From assembly GCF_900155615.1 (NCBI RefSeq), contig NZ_FUHT01000003.1:806001-870000 (forward strand): a stretch of 64,000 bases of DNA. The letters run 5' to 3'. The DNA is from Massiliimalia massiliensis (GTDB taxonomy: Bacteria; Bacillota; Clostridia; Oscillospirales; Ruminococcaceae). Of the stretch, positions 27,188 to 35,198 are shown piece by piece (position 1 is the stretch's first letter; each line of letters starts with the position of its first letter). Under the pieces are notes generated by a model that was not told the origin of the DNA, ran no database searches, and saw only the letters and a program-made list of their open reading frames with translations. The translations under genes were made by a program, and so were the position numbers.

Positions 27188-27319
27188 GGGGCATGCTCTG
27201 ATGTTGGGAAAAGCATCCCCTGTGAGACGGGCGCAGGCGGGAGTCTTTCGCCTGTGAGGAAAGCTATGGGAAAGAAAGCGGATGGATGCTGCTGATTCAG
27301 GGCGGCTACAGGAAAGGAA
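27188..27319 (+). promoter_or_regulatory. Structured 5' leader of fhs with competing stems
   Basis: The ~150-nt leader contains stem A (27188-27197 with 27212-27220, one bulge) and hairpin B (27234-27239 with 27249-27254, 6 bp). The right arm of stem A, AGCATCC (27212-27218), is also perfectly complementary to GGATGCT at 27284-27290, so two exclusive folds exist. CCTGT (27219-27223) and ACAGG (27308-27312) can close a larger domain next to the Shine-Dalgarno AGGAAAGGA. It does not match the ZTP, tetrahydrofolate, SAM, TPP or cobalamin consensus as I know them. Confidence 0.45.
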
Positions 27320-27331
27320 TGTTGGCGATTT

Positions 27332-28999
27332 ATGATGACAGATATTGAGATTGCACAAAACGCAGCAATGAAACCGATCTATGATATTGCAAAGGAGCTT
27401 GGGGTTTCGGAAGAGTTTGTGGAGCCTTATGGAAAATATAAGGCGAAGCTAAGTGATGAGCTGATAGAGGAGTTATCCGGAAAGCCGGATGGGAAGCTGG
27501 TTTTGGTGACTGCAATTAATCCGACCCCGGCCGGTGAAGGAAAAACTACCATCTCAGTCGGGCTGGGCGAGGCAATGGCGCAGATTGGAAAAAAGGCGGT
27601 GCTGGCTCTCAGAGAACCCTCTTTGGGGCCGGTTTTTGGAATTAAAGGCGGCGCGGCAGGCGGCGGCTATGCGCAGGTTGTCCCAATGGAGGATATCAAC
27701 CTGCATTTTACCGGCGATATGCATGCGATTACCGCGGCGAACAACCTGCTTTGCGCGGTTTTGGACAACCATCTCCAGCAGGGAAATGAGCTTGGGATCG
27801 ACCAGCGCAGAATCCTTTTTAAACGCTGTATGGACATGAACGACCGCGCGCTGCGGTTTGTCAATGTCGGGCTGGGCGGAAAGATGAACGGAATCCCGCG
27901 GGAAGACGGGTTCCAGATTACAGTTGCGAGTGAAATTATGGCAATTTTGTGCCTCGCTTCGGATATTCATGATTTGAAAAAACGTTTGGGAAACATTTTA
28001 GTTGCCTATACTTATGATAACCGTCCTGTTTACGCACGGGATTTAGGGGTACATGGCGCAATGGCCGCCCTGATGAAGGATGCGATCAAGCCGAATCTGG
28101 TACAGACGCTGGAAAACACGCCTGCGATTGTGCATGGCGGGCCGTTTGCCAATATCGCGCATGGATGCAATTCGGTTAAAGCTACAAAGCTTGCCCTCAA
28201 GCTGGGCGATTATACAATTACAGAGGCCGGCTTCGGCTCCGATCTCGGCGCGGAGAAATTTTTGGACATCAAGTGCCGTTACGCAGGATTAAAGCCGAAC
28301 TGCATCGTGCTGGTGGCAACTATCCGCGCGCTGAAATATAACGGAGGCGCGGCGCGGGTCGGCCTGGAAAATGAAAATGTGGAAGCGCTCAAGGCCGGGG
28401 TGAAAAACCTGGAGGTGCATGTCCGGAACATGCAGAAGTACGGAGTTCCGGTCGTCGTGGCGATCAACCGTTTCCTGACTGATACGGACAGGGAAATTCA
28501 GGTGCTCAGCGATTGCTGCGACGCGCTCGGGTGTGATTTTGCCCTGGCGGAGGTCTTTGCCAAAGGCGGCAAAGGCGGTACGGATCTGGCGCGGAAGGTA
28601 GTGGCGGCCTGTGAAAAGCCGAGTGATTTCCATGTACTCTATGACCATAACCTTCCGATCAAAGAAAAGATCGGGACAATTGCAAAAGAAATTTATCGTG
28701 CGGACGGGGTGGTTTATACCGCTGCGGCGGAAAAAGAAATTGCCGAGATTGAACAGTTAGGTCTCGATAAGCTGCCTGTTTGCGTGGCGAAAACACAGTA
28801 TTCGCTCTCGGACGACCAGAATAAGCTGGGCGCGCCGACCGGATTTGAAATTACGGTGCGTGGCGTTAAGGTATCCGCGGGAGCTGGATTTATTGTGGTT
28901 TATACCGGAAATATCATGACGATGCCGGGCTTGCCGAAAGCGCCTGCTGCGCTTAAAATTGATATTGACGAAAACGGGGAGATTGTAGGACTGTTCTGA
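27332..28999 (+). CDS. fhs: Formate--tetrahydrofolate ligase
   Basis: Makes 10-formyl-THF from formate, THF and ATP, feeding purine synthesis and, in acetogens, the methyl branch of the Wood-Ljungdahl pathway. The 555-residue protein shows [18 protein letters not shown] (P-loop), [35 protein letters not shown] and [12 protein letters not shown], all canonical. Translation may start at ATG 27332 or 27335 after AGGAAAGGA. No other one-carbon genes adjoin it, so a general formate-salvage role fits as well as acetogenesis. It is preceded by a structured leader. Confidence 0.97.
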   Translation: MMTDIEIAQNAAMKPIYDIAKELGVSEEFVEPYGKYKAKLSDELIEELSGKPDGKLVLVTAINPTPAGEGKTTISVGLGEAMAQIGKKAVLALREPSLGPVFGIKGGAAGGGYAQVVPMEDINLHFTGDMHAITAANNLLCAVLDNHLQQGNELGIDQRRILFKRCMDMNDRALRFVNVGLGGKMNGIPREDGFQITVASEIMAILCLASDIHDLKKRLGNILVAYTYDNRPVYARDLGVHGAMAALMKDAIKPNLVQTLENTPAIVHGGPFANIAHGCNSVKATKLALKLGDYTITEAGFGSDLGAEKFLDIKCRYAGLKPNCIVLVATIRALKYNGGAARVGLENENVEALKAGVKNLEVHVRNMQKYGVPVVVAINRFLTDTDREIQVLSDCCDALGCDFALAEVFAKGGKGGTDLARKVVAACEKPSDFHVLYDHNLPIKEKIGTIAKEIYRADGVVYTAAAEKEIAEIEQLGLDKLPVCVAKTQYSLSDDQNKLGAPTGFEITVRGVKVSAGAGFIVVYTGNIMTMPGLPKAPAALKIDIDENGEIVGLF

Positions 29000-29023
29000 T
29001 CGGCTCTGGATGGAGCATGGTGA

Positions 29024-30145
29024 ATGGAACGTTTGGGAACGGAACGGGCGCGGCTTTATAGGACAACGGACAAATGGCTTCTGCTTTTTTGCATCCTGTT
29101 GTCCGGCTTTAGCTGCCTGGTTATTACCTCCTGTTATCTGGCGGGTTTTATCAGGCTGAATGTCGTGATTACCCAAGCCGGGGCTATGGTGCTGGGGATT
29201 TTTGCTGCTTCCCTCATTTCTCTGGTAGATTATCATACGATTGTAAAGCTCTGGCCTTTATGGGCGGGAGCCAGCCTTGTGCTTTGCCTGCTGCTGCTCA
29301 CGCCGCTCGGCTATACGCCGCCGGGCAGCGACGACCGCGCATGGCTGAGGCTGTTTGGATTTTCCCTTCAGCCGTCCGAGCTGTTAAAGCTCTCCTTTGC
29401 GGCAACCTTCTCCCTTCATCTGTCTAAAGTACGGGAGCGGATGAATACGCCGGGACATTTTTTGCTTCTCTGCCTGCATGGCGGAGGGTATACCATGCTT
29501 GTGATGTTCCAGGGGGATTACGGCTCTGCCACTGTTTTCTTTGCCATGTTTATTATTATGATGTTTGCGGCAGGGCTGTCGGTCAAGCTGTTATTGGTCG
29601 GAATTTTGCTGGCTGCCGGAGCGGTTCCGCTTGTGTGGAATTTTGTCCTGCCGGATTATCTGAAAAAGCGGTTTTATGTTGCATGGAACCCTGCTTCTGA
29701 CCCGCTGGGCGGAGGATACCAGCAATACCGAGGACAGATTGCGCTGGGTTCCGGGCAGTGGTCGGGAAGAGGGCTGTTTTCGGATAGCCTGATCTCGGTC
29801 CCGGAAGCGCATAATGATTTTATTTTTGCCTATATTGGCCAGACGCTTGGGCTTGCAGGCTGTGCCGCTACAGTGCTTGGCATCGCGCTCATCTGCGGAA
29901 AAATCCTCTGGACAGCACACCGCAGCGAGGATTTTCTTGGATGCAGCTTATGCTGCGGGGTTTTTGCCATCATTTTTTATCAGGCGCTGATTAATATTGG
30001 CATGGTGCTTTGCGTAATTCCGGTCATCGGCATTACGCTGCCCTTTGTGAGCGGGGGAGGAACCTCCCTTTTGATCTCTTATCTTGGGATCGGGATGGTT
30101 ATGAGCGTGGCAAGACAGAACCGGATAGAACGTATTTTTCATTGA
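29024..30145 (+). CDS. FtsW/RodA/SpoVE-family SEDS glycosyltransferase
   Basis: 373 residues with about ten membrane helices. SEDS proteins polymerise lipid II with a partner class B PBP. Motifs: AWLRLFGFSLQPSELLKLSF, the Asp-containing MFQGDYGSATVFF, WNPASDPLGGGYQQYRGQIA, VPEAHNDFIFAYIGQTLGL and the C-terminal PFVSGGGTSLLISYLGIG. The absence of a long cytoplasmic tail and the position away from division genes fit RodA or a sporulation paralogue better than FtsW, but subfamily cannot be fixed by eye. It follows fhs closely and has no adjacent PBP gene. Confidence 0.9.
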   Translation: MERLGTERARLYRTTDKWLLLFCILLSGFSCLVITSCYLAGFIRLNVVITQAGAMVLGIFAASLISLVDYHTIVKLWPLWAGASLVLCLLLLTPLGYTPPGSDDRAWLRLFGFSLQPSELLKLSFAATFSLHLSKVRERMNTPGHFLLLCLHGGGYTMLVMFQGDYGSATVFFAMFIIMMFAAGLSVKLLLVGILLAAGAVPLVWNFVLPDYLKKRFYVAWNPASDPLGGGYQQYRGQIALGSGQWSGRGLFSDSLISVPEAHNDFIFAYIGQTLGLAGCAATVLGIALICGKILWTAHRSEDFLGCSLCCGVFAIIFYQALINIGMVLCVIPVIGITLPFVSGGGTSLLISYLGIGMVMSVARQNRIERIFH

Positions 30146-30149
30146 CAGA

Positions 30150-30171
30150 GCCCTTTAGGGGCCTATTTTTT
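30150..30171 (+). terminator. Weak terminator after the SEDS gene
   Basis: A short GC stem (GCCC 30150-30153 with GGGC 30059-type repeat at 30159-30162) followed by TATTTTTT. It is a weak candidate because the stem is only four base pairs. Confidence 0.4.
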
Positions 30172-30230
30172 GGAATGAGTATCAGCTTGATGGATCAATT
30201 TTATCGAGCTGCATCAGTTCCAATGCCACA

Positions 30231-30261
30231 GGAAAGGAGTGCTTTCGCCGGGAGCGAAAGC
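30231..30261 (+). promoter_or_regulatory. Hairpin between Shine-Dalgarno and start of rsmD
   Basis: GGAAAGGAG (30231-30239) is 36 bases from the ATG at 30276. Between them lies a perfect 8-bp hairpin 30241-30248/30254-30261, leaving 1+14 bases when folded. I see no other Shine-Dalgarno near the ATG. Confidence 0.55.
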
Positions 30262-30275
30262 TGTAGTTATAGCCT

Positions 30276-30830
30276 ATGAGAGTCATTACAGGAGAAGCAA
30301 GAGGACGGAAGCTGAAAACGCTGGACGGGCTGGATGTTCGCCCTACTACTGACCGTGTTAAGGAGGGGCTTTTTAATATCATCCAGTTTGATCTGCCCTT
30401 TTCCCGTTTCTTAGATTTATTCGGCGGTTCAGGACAGATTGGGATTGAGGCATTGAGCCGCGGCGCCGAATATGCTGTTTTTGTAGACGAGAGCAGGGCT
30501 GCGCAGCAGGTGATAAAGGAAAACCTGCAGTCGACCGGATTTTACCGGAAATCTAAGGTGGTCGCCATGGAAGCGAAGGCCTATCTTTCCGGGACAAAGG
30601 AACGGTTTCAGATTGCTTTCCTTGATCCCCCCTATTCGAAGGGGATTTTGCAGAAGGTGCTCCCCGGCGTACCGGAGGTAATGGCGCCGGGCGGAATCAT
30701 TATCTGCGAACACTTAAAGGAAGAAGTCCTTCCGGAAGAGATAGGGGCCTATGTTCTGAAAAGGGTTTATGCTTACGGGCGAATCCGGCTGAGCCTATAC
30801 CGGGAAAAAGAAACCGGGGAAGAGAATTAA
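30276..30830 (+). CDS. rsmD: 16S rRNA (guanine966-N2)-methyltransferase RsmD
   Basis: 184 residues, SAM-dependent. It begins MRVITGEARGRKLKTL and has the family's RPTTDRVKEGLFNII, the SAM loop FLDLFGGSGQIGIEALSRGA, and the catalytic DPPY motif (AFLDPPYSKGIL). It is followed by coaD, the most common neighbour of rsmD in Firmicutes, though a separate promoter lies between. Translation initiation appears to depend on a hairpin-bridged Shine-Dalgarno. Confidence 0.95.
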   Translation: MRVITGEARGRKLKTLDGLDVRPTTDRVKEGLFNIIQFDLPFSRFLDLFGGSGQIGIEALSRGAEYAVFVDESRAAQQVIKENLQSTGFYRKSKVVAMEAKAYLSGTKERFQIAFLDPPYSKGILQKVLPGVPEVMAPGGIIICEHLKEEVLPEEIGAYVLKRVYAYGRIRLSLYREKETGEEN

Positions 30831-30831
30831 T

Positions 30832-30860
30832 TTGCATTTTTGCTGAGAGTATACTATAAT
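30832..30860 (+). promoter_or_regulatory. coaD promoter
   Basis: TTGCAT (30832-30837), 17-bp spacer, TATAAT (30855-30860), starting directly after the rsmD stop. Confidence 0.68.
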
Positions 30861-30907
30861 AAAGTTGCATTTAAGACATGATTTGTTACTGGGAGAGTAT
30901 TCGGTTT

Positions 30908-31390
30908 ATGAAAATCGCAATTTGCCCGGGGAGTTTTGACCCGATTACCAAAGGCCATCTTGATATCATTGCCAGGGCTACAACACTGTTTGACAAGGTG
31001 ATTGTCCTTGTGGCGGTGAATCCTTCCAAGCGATGCAGCTTTACCGCGGAGGAACGGCTTGATATGATACGCCGGAGCACTACGCAGATGGAGCGTGTAG
31101 AGGTGGATACTTTTTCCGGCCTGCTTGCAGACTATGTGGATCAGGTCGGCGCCTGTGCCATTGTCAAAGGACTGCGGGCTGTATCTGACTTTGAGTATGA
31201 GTTTCAGCTTGTCATGGCAAACCGCAAGCTTCATAATAAGGCGGAAACGATTTTTTTAACTACTGCTTCGGAATATATGTTTTTAAGCTCGAGCTTTGTC
31301 AAGGAGCTGGCGGAGTTTGGCGGAAATATCGCGGATTTTGTGCCGGCGGAGATCGTCGGGGATATTATGGAGCGATTGGGAAAATCATAA
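30908..31390 (+). CDS. coaD: Phosphopantetheine adenylyltransferase
   Basis: Transfers AMP to 4'-phosphopantetheine in coenzyme A synthesis. The 160-residue protein begins MKIAICPGSFDPITKGHLDI (the T/HxGH-like nucleotidyltransferase motif), with KGLRAVSDFEYEFQLVMANR and LTTASEYMFLSSSFVKELAE. ATG 30908 is the usual start and GGGAGAG lies upstream; the frame extends 30 bases further without a ribosome site. The rsmD-coaD order is conserved in Firmicutes. Confidence 0.96.
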   Translation: MKIAICPGSFDPITKGHLDIIARATTLFDKVIVLVAVNPSKRCSFTAEERLDMIRRSTTQMERVEVDTFSGLLADYVDQVGACAIVKGLRAVSDFEYEFQLVMANRKLHNKAETIFLTTASEYMFLSSSFVKELAEFGGNIADFVPAEIVGDIMERLGKS

Positions 31391-31446
31391 TAGATGGCAG
31401 CAGCTACATCATTAATTAAGGCCGGACGGCAGAATAGGGGATTGTT

Positions 31447-31908
31447 ATGAATATCAATGAAATCTTGGACATTATGGATGATATGCTGGAAAGCGCTTGG
31501 TCGGTTCCGCTTTCCGGGGGAAAATGCGTCATCGAAGTGGATCGTTTCGGTGAACTGATCGACGATATTAGGCTCAATCTGCCGCAGGAAATCAAGCAGG
31601 CAAAGCTGATCGTGACTGACCGAAAGATTATTATTGAAGACGCCAAGAAGGAAGCCGAGGGGATCGTCAAGGCTGCGGAAGAACGCGCACGCCGCCTGGT
31701 GGATGAGAATGAGATCAACAAAAAGGCAAAGGCCCAGGCGAATGAGGTGCTTTCTACGGCCCAGACTCAGGCCAGAGAGCTCAAACGCGCTGCCAACGAA
31801 TTCTCGGAAAGTGTGCTTAAAAATACAGAGCAGGGGCTTCTTGACGCGGTGAACCAGATTAAAACTGCAAAGTCTGCGCTGCGTTCACCGAACGGGCTGA
31901 AAAAGTAA
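31447..31908 (+). CDS. Coiled-coil protein, V-ATPase subunit H/DivIVA-like
   Basis: 153 residues, mostly one long charged coiled coil (from IEDAKKEAEGIVKAAEERAR to about residue 130) after a short N-terminal helix pair (MNINEILDIMDDMLESAWSV). Homologues after coaD in Clostridia are often annotated simply as ATPase, but no nucleotide motif is visible. The repeat pattern resembles the coiled coil of DivIVA/GpsB or of V-type ATPase stalk subunits. AGGGGAT precedes the ATG. A strong terminator follows. Function is unknown. Confidence 0.7.
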   Translation: MNINEILDIMDDMLESAWSVPLSGGKCVIEVDRFGELIDDIRLNLPQEIKQAKLIVTDRKIIIEDAKKEAEGIVKAAEERARRLVDENEINKKAKAQANEVLSTAQTQARELKRAANEFSESVLKNTEQGLLDAVNQIKTAKSALRSPNGLKK

Positions 31909-31951
31909 TATCAGAAAACTGCGAACTGTCCGCGGCAATTCGCCGCTGCCG

Positions 31952-31982
31952 CAACCTGTGACGGACAAACCGTCACAGGTTG
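31952..31982 (+). terminator. Terminator after the rsmD-coaD region
   Basis: A perfect 13-bp stem 31952-31964 with 31970-31982, 5-nt loop, followed by TTTTCTTTTCC. Confidence 0.93.
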
Positions 31983-32152
31983 TTTTCTTTTCCTCCTAGA
32001 ATATTTCGTGCAATCTTTACAATTTATTGACAAATTCATAAGAATATATGGTAAAATAATAGTATAGAAATAGTTTTTTCTATGGTTTTTCGAAAATATG
32101 CTTCGGAAAACCTGCTGGGCTGCTCCCAGCGCCAATAAGGAGGTTCATTTTC

Positions 32153-32692
32153 ATGATTAACATTACAGCAAGAGGATTTGAGTTAAAACAGGGACCGAAA
32201 GACGGGGTGGAAAAGGAACTAAAAAGAGTTGAAAAAATGCTTCCTGAAACGGCTTCATTTGATGTAACACTGACAAAAAAGCTGGATAGCTATCAATGCG
32301 ATATTACGGTGAAAAATGCAGGCAGCTTTATCCGTGGCGAAGCACAGGCAGAGCGGATCGAACCAAGCATTGATTATGCGGTAGATGACCTAAAACGGAA
32401 ACTGCGAAAATTGAAAACCAGCTTAGTGGAGAAAAAAAGAAAGAGCGGAATTGACGTCCTTGCGCGGGCAATGGATGATTTAGGATATATAGATGAGCTG
32501 GAGGATGAGAATCCGTCTACTGAGATCAGGCGGCGGAAGCATGTTTTGCTCAACATGATGACCGATGATGAGGCGATCGTGCAGATGGAAATGCTGGGGC
32601 ATTCCTTCTTTGTATATCTCGGCGAGGATGGGCTGACTCATGTAATTTACCGCAGAAAGAATGGCTACGGCGTTCTTGACTGTGAAGGATAA
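32153..32692 (+). CDS. hpf: Ribosome hibernation promoting factor, long form
   Basis: Dimerises 70S ribosomes into inactive 100S particles in stationary phase. The N-terminal beta-alpha-beta HPF domain (NITARGFELKQGPKDGVEKEL) is joined by a linker to the conserved dimerisation domain RRRKHVLLNMMTDDEAIVQME then GHSFFVYLGEDGLTHVIYRR. Total 179 residues, normal for the long form. AAGGAGG sits nine bases before the ATG, with a small GC hairpin (32114-32130) just upstream. TTGACA at 32027 with TAAAAT at 32052 may be its promoter, though the 19-bp spacer is long. Confidence 0.95.
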   Translation: MINITARGFELKQGPKDGVEKELKRVEKMLPETASFDVTLTKKLDSYQCDITVKNAGSFIRGEAQAERIEPSIDYAVDDLKRKLRKLKTSLVEKKRKSGIDVLARAMDDLGYIDELEDENPSTEIRRRKHVLLNMMTDDEAIVQMEMLGHSFFVYLGEDGLTHVIYRRKNGYGVLDCEG

Positions 32693-32696
32693 TATG

Positions 32697-32730
32697 AAAA
32701 AGGAGAGCGGTTTATACCGCTCTCCTTTTT
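32697..32730. terminator. Bidirectional terminator between hpf and the HAD gene
   Basis: A perfect 14-bp stem 32697-32710 with 32717-32730, 6-nt loop, with A5 and T5 ends; it lies between converging genes and includes the HAD stop codon. Confidence 0.93.
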
Positions 32731-33577
32731 ATCCGCCATAGAATAATTTTTCCATTTCCAATGCGACTGCATCATTTTGGTTTGATTCGATGACGGCATC
32801 TGCTTTAAACTTTACCTCTTCGGCCGCGTTTTTGACCGCAAAGGAGCGGTCTGCAATTTCCATCATAGACAGATCGTTGTAATTGTCACCGAAGACGGCG
32901 ACGGATAACCCTGGACAACGTTTTTGCAGTGAACGAACACCATTGCGTTTTGAAGCGCCGCAATCATAGATTTCCAGGAAATAATAGCCTGGATGGTACA
33001 CATCGGCATAGCAGGAAGCATTGATTTTCTTAGCGCAGGGAAGGGAAAGAATCTTGCTGTGAATCTGGAGGATGGTTTCCTTTTGATTCATCGCGGAAAA
33101 ATAGATGACCTCCTGTCCGGCAGGAAGATCAGCTTGCCGGTAGTGCTTCATCGGCAGATCTTTCCGGTCATGATAAAATTCTTCTTCTGCCGGATGATAC
33201 AGTCCGTCATAGTAGATATCAAGCTCGCCGGAATGAATGACATGGGTAAAACAGTTGCAATGGGCAGCCCGGAATACTGACAAAATTTCCATTGCCAGAG
33301 GATAGGATACCATTTTACACTCCATAAATTCCCTGGTACTGAAATCATAGAGTGCGGTTCCGTTCATAATCACAGCAGGAAGGGGAAGTCTCAGCCCATC
33401 GAGCAGGGGCAGAACAGTAGCGCAGGTACGCGCGGTAGCAATCGAAATCATTGCGCCTTTCTCAATTAAGCCGCCGAGTATTTCCCGGCTTCTGCTGCTG
33501 ATTTTAGCTTCGCGGTTTAGCAGGGTGCCATCCAAATCCGTCACCATCAGCCAGTTGCCTTTACATTTTCCTTTCAC
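32729..33577 (-). CDS. Cof-type HAD-superfamily sugar phosphatase
   Basis: A 282-residue class IIB HAD hydrolase. Motifs: VTDLDGTLLNREAKIS, SIATARTCATVLPLL, KRNGVRSLQKRCPG (motif III Lys) and VAVFGDNYNDLSMMEIA. Enzymes of this group hydrolyse sugar phosphates or flavin mononucleotide with broad specificity. GTG 33577 gives a full first beta strand; ATG 33547, with AAAGG ten bases upstream, is an alternative shorter start. A promoter, a palindrome near its transcription start and a structured leader precede it, unusual for a housekeeping phosphatase. Confidence 0.88.
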   Translation of the reverse strand: MKGKCKGNWLMVTDLDGTLLNREAKISSRSREILGGLIEKGAMISIATARTCATVLPLLDGLRLPLPAVIMNGTALYDFSTREFMECKMVSYPLAMEILSVFRAAHCNCFTHVIHSGELDIYYDGLYHPAEEEFYHDRKDLPMKHYRQADLPAGQEVIYFSAMNQKETILQIHSKILSLPCAKKINASCYADVYHPGYYFLEIYDCGASKRNGVRSLQKRCPGLSVAVFGDNYNDLSMMEIADRSFAVKNAAEEVKFKADAVIESNQNDAVALEMEKLFYGG

Positions 33578-33638
33578 ACCATTTCACCCGCTATCCGCAT
33601 TGATTTTGAATTCAGTATCCTTTAAAGGCCGCCGGGAT

Positions 33639-33690
33639 AAAAACGGCGGTGCCGCAAGGCACGAAAGAGTTCGCTCTGAGAGCCGTTTTT
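33639..33690 (-). promoter_or_regulatory. Three-way-junction leader element of the HAD gene
   Basis: A closing stem 33639-33647/33682-33690 (9 bp, AAAAACGGC with GCCGTTTTT) encloses two hairpins: 33649-33653/33658-33662 (5 bp) and 33666-33669/33674-33677 (4 bp). On the plus strand the loops read GCAA and TTCG, both stable RNA tetraloops; on the minus strand the closing stem ends in TTTTT like a terminator. It is in the untranslated leader of the HAD gene and after the lysozyme gene. Confidence 0.55.
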
Positions 33691-33694
33691 GGGG

Positions 33695-33748
33695 ACGTTA
33701 AACGATCCGTTTAACGTTATTATACCATATTAGAGAAAGCTTTTGCAA
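33695..33748 (-). promoter_or_regulatory. HAD-gene promoter with palindromic operator at the start site
   Basis: Minus-strand TTGCAA (33743-33748), 18-bp spacer, perfect TATAAT (33719-33724). Directly downstream, across the expected start site, lies a perfect 10-bp inverted repeat ACGTTAAACG/CGTTTAACGT (33695-33704, 33708-33717) with a 3-nt centre, a typical position for a repressor operator. Confidence 0.6.
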
Positions 33749-33753
33749 ACCTG

Positions 33754-34569
33754 CTAATCCGGGATACGAAGGCGCTGGCCTGGATAGAGGTAATTTGGAT
33801 CGGCCAGGCGGTTATATTTCGCTAGTTTTTGCCAGGTTGTTCCAAAACGGCTGGCGATTCCGCTTAGGGTATCGCCGCTTTTTACTGTATAGATTCGGTA
33901 TCTTGGCTTACGCCGGACAGTATCAGAAGATTCGGTAGAGGAACCGCGCCCGGTGAAGCCGTTGAGACTGTTCTCCTTAATAATCTTCGGAAAATCCTCA
34001 TAGCCATAATCCATATCGCAGTGCCCGTTAACCCCTCTGACTGTACCGGTGCTGGTAAACTGCCACATGTCAAAATCGCCTTCATAGGTGGGGCGGTCAT
34101 TGTACTGTGCCAGCCAAATGGTGTAGGGATGGATACGGTCATGCTCAAATTTATTGGTGAGCCAGTATTCGCTGGCATAGATTCCAACGAAATACCCGGC
34201 ACGCTCCAGCTCTTCACAGAACGCTACGGCGACATCGGTTAATTCGCGTTTGCTCAGCGAGGCCTGAGCCTGTGATTCCATATCATAATAAACGGGATAT
34301 TCAAACTCTTTCCCTTCCAGCCAGCGCAGCAGGTTTCTTGCTTCTTCCCGCGCGTCCTCTGTTGTTGTGGCGTAGCTGAAAAGATATGCCCCGGCAGGCA
34401 GGCCAATCCGTTTTGTTTCCCGGTAATTCCGTTCAAAATAGCGGTCACGTTGGTTTTGAAAACGTCCGTAGCCAGCTCGGAGAATTGCAAAGTGGATATT
34501 GTCCCGCTTGACCTCATCCCAGTCGATTCTCCCTTGAAATTCCGAAACATCAATGCCTAAGGTTGCCAA
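33754..34569 (-). CDS. GH25 lysozyme with C-terminal LysM domain, no signal peptide
   Basis: About 271 residues. The GH25 muramidase domain begins TLGIDVSEFQGRIDWDEVKR and shows ILRAGYGRF, VYYDMESQAQ (catalytic acids of the DxE motif) and DMWQFTSTGTVRGVNGHCDMD. After a Ser/Arg-rich linker comes one LysM module (YTVKSGDTLSGIASRFGTTW ... YPGQRLRIPD) for peptidoglycan binding. AAAGGAG fits TTG 34569; the frame extends to TTG 34587. No signal sequence or membrane helix is present, so release would need a holin, lysis or a spore-related route. Domestic prophage endolysins look like this, but no phage genes adjoin it. Confidence 0.88.
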   Translation of the reverse strand: MATLGIDVSEFQGRIDWDEVKRDNIHFAILRAGYGRFQNQRDRYFERNYRETKRIGLPAGAYLFSYATTTEDAREEARNLLRWLEGKEFEYPVYYDMESQAQASLSKRELTDVAVAFCEELERAGYFVGIYASEYWLTNKFEHDRIHPYTIWLAQYNDRPTYEGDFDMWQFTSTGTVRGVNGHCDMDYGYEDFPKIIKENSLNGFTGRGSSTESSDTVRRKPRYRIYTVKSGDTLSGIASRFGTTWQKLAKYNRLADPNYLYPGQRLRIPD

Positions 34570-34672
34570 GTTCTTCACTCCTTTCAAAATAGGATTTTAC
34601 TGTACAGCAGATAGAACCGTACCTTTTATTCTATGCCGAGAGAGCGAAAAGTGAAGCCGGCAGGCTGGAGAT

Positions 34673-34715
34673 AAAAGAGACGTCCCGGCTAAATGTCTGC
34701 CGGGACGCCTCTTTT
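34673..34715 (-). terminator. Terminator after the GNAT gene
   Basis: A stem 34673-34688 with 34700-34715 (one mismatch) with an 11-nt loop, followed on the minus strand by TTTT. Its plus-strand face also ends in TTTT. Confidence 0.85.
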
Positions 34716-35175
34716 ATAGAATAAAGCGCATTGTTTTCATTGTTTCCTGAAAGTTTTCACGTTCATATAGGCGGATTGCACCGGCGTTTTCCTGGAGCAC
34801 AGTGAGCTCAACATATTCGAGCCTTCGTTGTCTGGCCCAATCCTTCACTGCGTTTAAGAGCAGTGTGCCTATACCATGGCTGCGAAACTGAGGATGGACG
34901 ACAAGATCCATCAAATAGGCATATCGGTGCGGAAGAACGCAGTCAAAAGAAGGTGTTTCTACTTCCTGTACAAGCGCAAAGCCAAGCAGCTTCGACTCTT
35001 TTTCTGCCAGCAGGAAATCAGATCGTTTCCCCTTGATCATGGAAAGAATAAATTCCGGGTTTTGTTCCCCGTTCTGATAATAAAACGGCTGAAGCCGATG
35101 CATGTCTGAAAATAGAATTTGGTATAATGCCTGAAGCTGCTTCAGGTCGTCCTTTTTTGCAACTGTGATTTTCAT
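34714..35175 (-). CDS. GNAT-family acetyltransferase
   Basis: 153 residues with one GNAT domain: ITVAKKDDLKQLQALYQILF, the acetyl-CoA loop VVHPQFRSHGIGTLLLNAVK, and ENAGAIRLYERENFQETMKT. Substrate is not predictable; relatives acetylate small amines or protein N-termini. GAGGA precedes the ATG. It is followed by a strong terminator and preceded by the GyrI-like gene with a 23-bp gap, so both may be one unit. Confidence 0.85.
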   Translation of the reverse strand: MKITVAKKDDLKQLQALYQILFSDMHRLQPFYYQNGEQNPEFILSMIKGKRSDFLLAEKESKLLGFALVQEVETPSFDCVLPHRYAYLMDLVVHPQFRSHGIGTLLLNAVKDWARQRRLEYVELTVLQENAGAIRLYERENFQETMKTMRFIL

Positions 35176-35198
35176 AATTCCTCGTAATGGGTGTATTT

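Noticed and set aside
27148-27331. ZTP or tetrahydrofolate riboswitch upstream of fhs
   Set aside because: The conserved core sequences of those classes as I know them are not present; only general structure is claimed.
33639-33690. Hammerhead ribozyme (GAAA and CUGAGAG near a three-way junction)
   Set aside because: The CUGANGA core is not matched and the order of core elements does not fit any hammerhead permutation.
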